Of a DNA stretch of 7,731 nucleotides, positions 5,482 to 7,731 are shown in pieces; within the stretch, counting starts at the first letter, position 1, and every line of letters starts with the position of its first letter. Origin of the DNA: Candidatus Heimdallarchaeota archaeon (GTDB lineage: Archaea; Asgardarchaeota; Heimdallarchaeia; JABLTI01); NCBI GenBank assembly GCA_023128635.1, contig JAGMDP010000031.1, positions 1 to 7,731 of the forward strand, given 5' to 3'. The translations under genes and the position numbers were made by a program. The notes beneath the pieces are model-generated. The model saw nothing but the letters and a program-made list of their open reading frames with translations, did no database searches and was not told the DNA's origin.

Positions 5482-6645
5482 TTAATCACCTCTTGAAAAA
5501 ACATTAGCAACACAGGTTGCCCCGGATCCTCCAATATTATGCGTTACACCTATGTTATTTTTCGTTACTTGCCGTTTTCCAGCTTCGTTTCGTAATTGAT
5601 GAAACACCTCAATAACCTGATAAATTCCAGTGGCGCCAACAGGATGACCTTTCGATTTGAGACCACCACTTGGATTTACTGAAATTGTACTGTTAAGTGC
5701 CGTTTCACCATCAAGTGAGAATTTCCCACCTTGGCCCTTTTTACAGAATCCAATATCTTCAAGGGTAATTACTTCAGCGATTGTGAAGCAATCATGCACT
5801 TCAATGAAATCAACATCTTTAGTTTTAATTTTCGCCATATCGAATGCTGTTTTTACAGCTCTTTTCGCAGATTCCATGGTTGTAATATCTGGTCTTTGAT
5901 GTAGTGCAATATGGTCTGTTCCAGCACCTGATCCTATAACATATACTGGATCATCTGTGTATTTCTTAGCTAGACTCTCTTTTGTTACTATGATTGCTGC
6001 TGCACCATCGCTTACGGGTGAGCAATCAAACAATCTAATTGGATCAGCAATTATTCGAGAATTCATAACTTGCTCCATGGTAACTTTTTTTGGGAATTGA
6101 GCATCAGGATTAAGAGAACCATTGTTATGATTCTTGACAGCTACACTAGCAAATTCCTCAAGAGTACTTCCATATTTGTGCATATGTGCTCTCATCATTA
6201 ATGCAAAAAGAGCTGGAAAAGTAGCTCCCATTCCGAGTTCCCACGAACTATCAGAAGCTGTTCCTAAAGCTGTTGTAACATCACCAATGTCAATGAGATC
6301 AGTCATTTTTTCTACACCAATAACTAATGCTGAGTCATAATATCCTGCTTGAATTGCCATCATAGCTACTCTAAGTGCTTGAGACCCACTTGCACATGCA
6401 GATTCAACACGTAATGCAGGGGCGTTCACACCAGAATGAGGACCAATTAGAGCTGAAATATGTTCTTGTTGATTAAAGATTCCAGGTGACATTGAACCAA
6501 TAAAAGTTGATTCGATTTCCTTCGGATCTATATTTGCAGATTCAATTGCTTTTGTAATCGCTATATCTGTTAGACCTCGAAGACTGTTTTCATACCATTC
6601 ACCGATTTTAGTATTGCCAACGCCAACAATTGCAATTTTTTCCAT
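5482..6645 (-). CDS. Acetyl-CoA C-acetyltransferase (acetoacetyl-CoA thiolase, archaeal SCP2-thiolase type)
   Basis: This 387-residue cytosolic thiolase joins two acetyl-CoA into acetoacetyl-CoA, the substrate of the HMG-CoA synthase encoded just upstream. The acyl-accepting nucleophile is Cys84 in ESACASGSQA. The other family motifs are HDCFTIAE with His284, GHPVGATG with His334, and a C-terminal IGGSGATCVAN block (371-381) that replaces the CxG of classical bacterial thiolases, as in the SCP2/archaeal branch. The reading frame stays open to 6765, but the extra 40 residues are Lys/Ile-rich, not thiolase-like, and overlap the end of HMG-CoA synthase. The ATG at 6645 starts MEKIAIVGVG, the normal family N-terminus, and is preceded by a strong GGAGGAC with 5 nt spacing. 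It begins 13 nt after the HMG-CoA synthase stop and ends 1 nt before the DUF35 start. In the known archaeal complex, the unfavourable thiolase reaction is pulled forward by direct coupling to HMG-CoA synthase. Confidence 0.95.
   Translation of the reverse strand: MEKIAIVGVGNTKIGEWYENSLRGLTDIAITKAIESANIDPKEIESTFIGSMSPGIFNQQEHISALIGPHSGVNAPALRVESACASGSQALRVAMMAIQAGYYDSALVIGVEKMTDLIDIGDVTTALGTASDSSWELGMGATFPALFALMMRAHMHKYGSTLEEFASVAVKNHNNGSLNPDAQFPKKVTMEQVMNSRIIADPIRLFDCSPVSDGAAAIIVTKESLAKKYTDDPVYVIGSGAGTDHIALHQRPDITTMESAKRAVKTAFDMAKIKTKDVDFIEVHDCFTIAEVITLEDIGFCKKGQGGKFSLDGETALNSTISVNPSGGLKSKGHPVGATGIYQVIEVFHQLRNEAGKRQVTKNNIGVTHNIGGSGATCVANVFSRGD
5485..5492 (-). promoter_or_regulatory. Ribosome binding site that sets the GTG start of DUF35
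   Basis: GAGGTGAT is an eight-base match to the complement of the archaeal 16S 3' end and lies 4 nt before the GTG at 5480. It is embedded in the last codons of the thiolase gene (Arg-Gly-Asp-stop), so the two genes are likely translationally linked. It moves the start 18 codons inside the longest open frame. Confidence 0.85.
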
Positions 6646-6650
6646 TTTTT

Positions 6651-6657
6651 GTCCTCC
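6651..6657 (-). promoter_or_regulatory. Ribosome binding site that sets the ATG start of thiolase
   Basis: GGAGGAC lies 5 nt before the ATG at 6645, in the 13-nt gap after the HMG-CoA synthase stop codon. It is the strongest Shine-Dalgarno match in the window and rules out the longer frame that begins 40 codons upstream. Confidence 0.85.
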
Positions 6658-6658
6658 A

Positions 6659-7711
6659 TTACATTTTGATTTTTCCACGATGTTTCGTATAATATGAATA
6701 GTCCAGAAAAACCTTATCGTCAATGTAATCCTGCACTTTTGGAATATTTTTTCGTCGTTCTTCAATACCGTCTTTAACGGTTATTGTAAAAGCATCACTA
6801 CCAGAACCAGAGCCATAAGATATCATTAAGATTTTATCACCTGTTTTGGCTACATCAAGAGTTGCTGCTAAACCGATCATAGAAGATGCGGAATAGGTAT
6901 TTCCAATCCATCTAACAGCAAGACTTGGCTCCACTTTTTCTTTAGAAAAACCAAGTTTTTTAGCAGTTGCTAAAGGAAATTTAGAGTTTGGTTCGTGAAA
7001 TACCACATAATCATAATCATCAGGAGTAGTATTAGTGTTATACATAATATTCTCTGCTGCTCGAGTTACATGTTTGAAATATGCTGGTTCTCCTGTGAAT
7101 CTCCCACCATGAGAAGGATAAGTTGCCCCTTCTCTTCTCCAAAAATCAGGAGTATCAGTAGTGAAACTTTCTGTGTGATCAATACTTGCTACAAAATTGT
7201 AATTACCAATAACCAGTGCACACGCACCAGCACTTGCAGTATATTCAAGTGCATCTCCCGGTCTCCCTTGAGAACAATCCGCACCAACTGCTAAACCAGC
7301 ATTTATTGTTTTACTCTTCACAAGCCCCATACACATTTGTACGCCTGCAGTTCCAGCTTTACAAGCAAATTCAAGGTCTGCAGCAGTAGTAATTGGTGCA
7401 GCTCCTATTGCTTCAGCTACTATAGTAGCTGTTGGTTTAACCGCATAAGGATGGCTTTCAGATCCAACATAAACAGCTTCAATATCTTCTGGAATAATAC
7501 CAGCCATTTTTAAGGCATTTCTTGAAGCTTCCACTGAAATGGTGATGGTATCTTCATCCATATCTGGTATGCTTTTTTCCTCCACTCCCAGTGCCTTACT
7601 GACAACTTCCCCAGGTTGTCCCCAAATTCGAGCTATTTCTTCAACTTTAATTCTAAACCGAGGTATGTAGACACCATAACCTACTATACCAACTTCTTCT
7701 GAATGAGACAA
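6659..7711 (-). CDS. mvaS: Archaeal hydroxymethylglutaryl-CoA synthase
   Basis: This 350-residue cytosolic enzyme condenses acetyl-CoA with acetoacetyl-CoA to HMG-CoA, the committed entry to the mevalonate pathway for archaeal isoprenoid lipids. The N-terminus ([15 protein letters not shown], residues 7-21) is typical of the archaeal family. The expected catalytic triad is visible: Glu85 in [13 protein letters not shown], Cys117 in [10 protein letters not shown] and His239 in [11 protein letters not shown]. The conserved [19 protein letters not shown] block spans about 191-209, and the Gly-rich [11 protein letters not shown] end of the thiolase fold spans 298-308. Length is normal for the family. 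The start is a TTG: an in-frame TGA lies three codons upstream, no ATG precedes the conserved N-terminus, and GTGTGAT (7717-7723) sits 5 nt before it, a near-match to the archaeal GGTGAT signal. It is first in an operon with thiolase and DUF35. Its promoter lies off the window. Identity is very secure; only the exact start is less certain. Confidence 0.96.
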   Translation of the reverse strand: MSHSEEVGIVGYGVYIPRFRIKVEEIARIWGQPGEVVSKALGVEEKSIPDMDEDTITISVEASRNALKMAGIIPEDIEAVYVGSESHPYAVKPTATIVAEAIGAAPITTAADLEFACKAGTAGVQMCMGLVKSKTINAGLAVGADCSQGRPGDALEYTASAGACALVIGNYNFVASIDHTESFTTDTPDFWRREGATYPSHGGRFTGEPAYFKHVTRAAENIMYNTNTTPDDYDYVVFHEPNSKFPLATAKKLGFSKEKVEPSLAVRWIGNTYSASSMIGLAATLDVAKTGDKILMISYGSGSGSDAFTITVKDGIEERRKNIPKVQDYIDDKVFLDYSYYTKHRGKIKM

Positions 7712-7731
7712 GATTAATCACACTTTTTTAC

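Noticed and set aside
5481..5534. An 18-residue N-terminal extension of DUF35 from an ATG at 5534
   Set aside because: It lies in the thiolase coding region, has no family resemblance, and the GTG at 5480 has a strong ribosome binding site.
6646..6765. A 40-residue N-terminal extension of thiolase
   Set aside because: It overlaps the HMG-CoA synthase gene in another frame, reads as non-thiolase sequence, and the ATG at 6645 has GGAGGAC at ideal spacing.
5657..7294. Plus-strand open frames of 68-99 codons opposite thiolase and HMG-CoA synthase
   Set aside because: They are antisense shadows of highly conserved enzyme genes; their Cys/Ser/Ile-rich translations look random.

Overview
The window is AT-rich and fully archaeal in character. 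It carries seven genes, all read from the minus strand, so transcription runs from high to low coordinates. An Arf/Sar-type small GTPase with all five G boxes, an archaeal-type HMG-CoA synthase/thiolase/DUF35 cluster, GGTGAT- and GGAGG-type ribosome binding sites and TATA-like boxes together suggest an Asgard archaeon (Lokiarchaeia/Heimdallarchaeia-like). The lineage is inferred from gene content and was not tested by phylogeny.

Region 1 (7711-5061) is the entry module of the mevalonate pathway: HMG-CoA synthase, acetoacetyl-CoA thiolase and a zinc-ribbon/OB-fold DUF35 protein, tightly packed (13-nt and 1-nt gaps). These three proteins form a known archaeal complex that turns acetyl-CoA into HMG-CoA for isoprenoid ether lipids. 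Two longest-ORF starts should be corrected: thiolase begins at 6645 (ATG after GGAGGAC) and DUF35 at 5480 (GTG after GAGGTGAT). A hairpin followed by a T-rich tract (5021-5057) closes the operon.

Region 2 (4933-1215) is a two-gene ABC export/mechanotransmission system of the LolCDE/MacB/FtsX type. It has a 950-residue single-chain permease with two FtsX-like modules and two large external domains. Its ATPase starts at a TTG overlapping the permease stop (TTGA) and has a C-terminal extension that resembles an AbrB swapped hairpin. Another hairpin with a T run follows the ATPase (1165-1214).

Region 3 (1053-71) holds two genes that look separately transcribed. The first encodes an Arf-family GTPase with an amphipathic N-terminus and a basic tail but no Gly2. 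The second encodes a 67-residue ThiS/MoaD/Urm1-like beta-grasp protein ending in Gly-Gly.

Three of the seven genes start with TTG (HMG-CoA synthase, ABC ATPase, beta-grasp protein). The intergenic gaps are all under 200 bases and hold promoter- and terminator-like elements. No tRNA, rRNA, CRISPR array, insertion sequence or pseudogene was seen. Nothing here is clearly a new defence or mobile system. The most notable points are the Arf GTPase and beta-grasp protein beside an FtsX-type transporter, and the AbrB-like tail on the ATPase.
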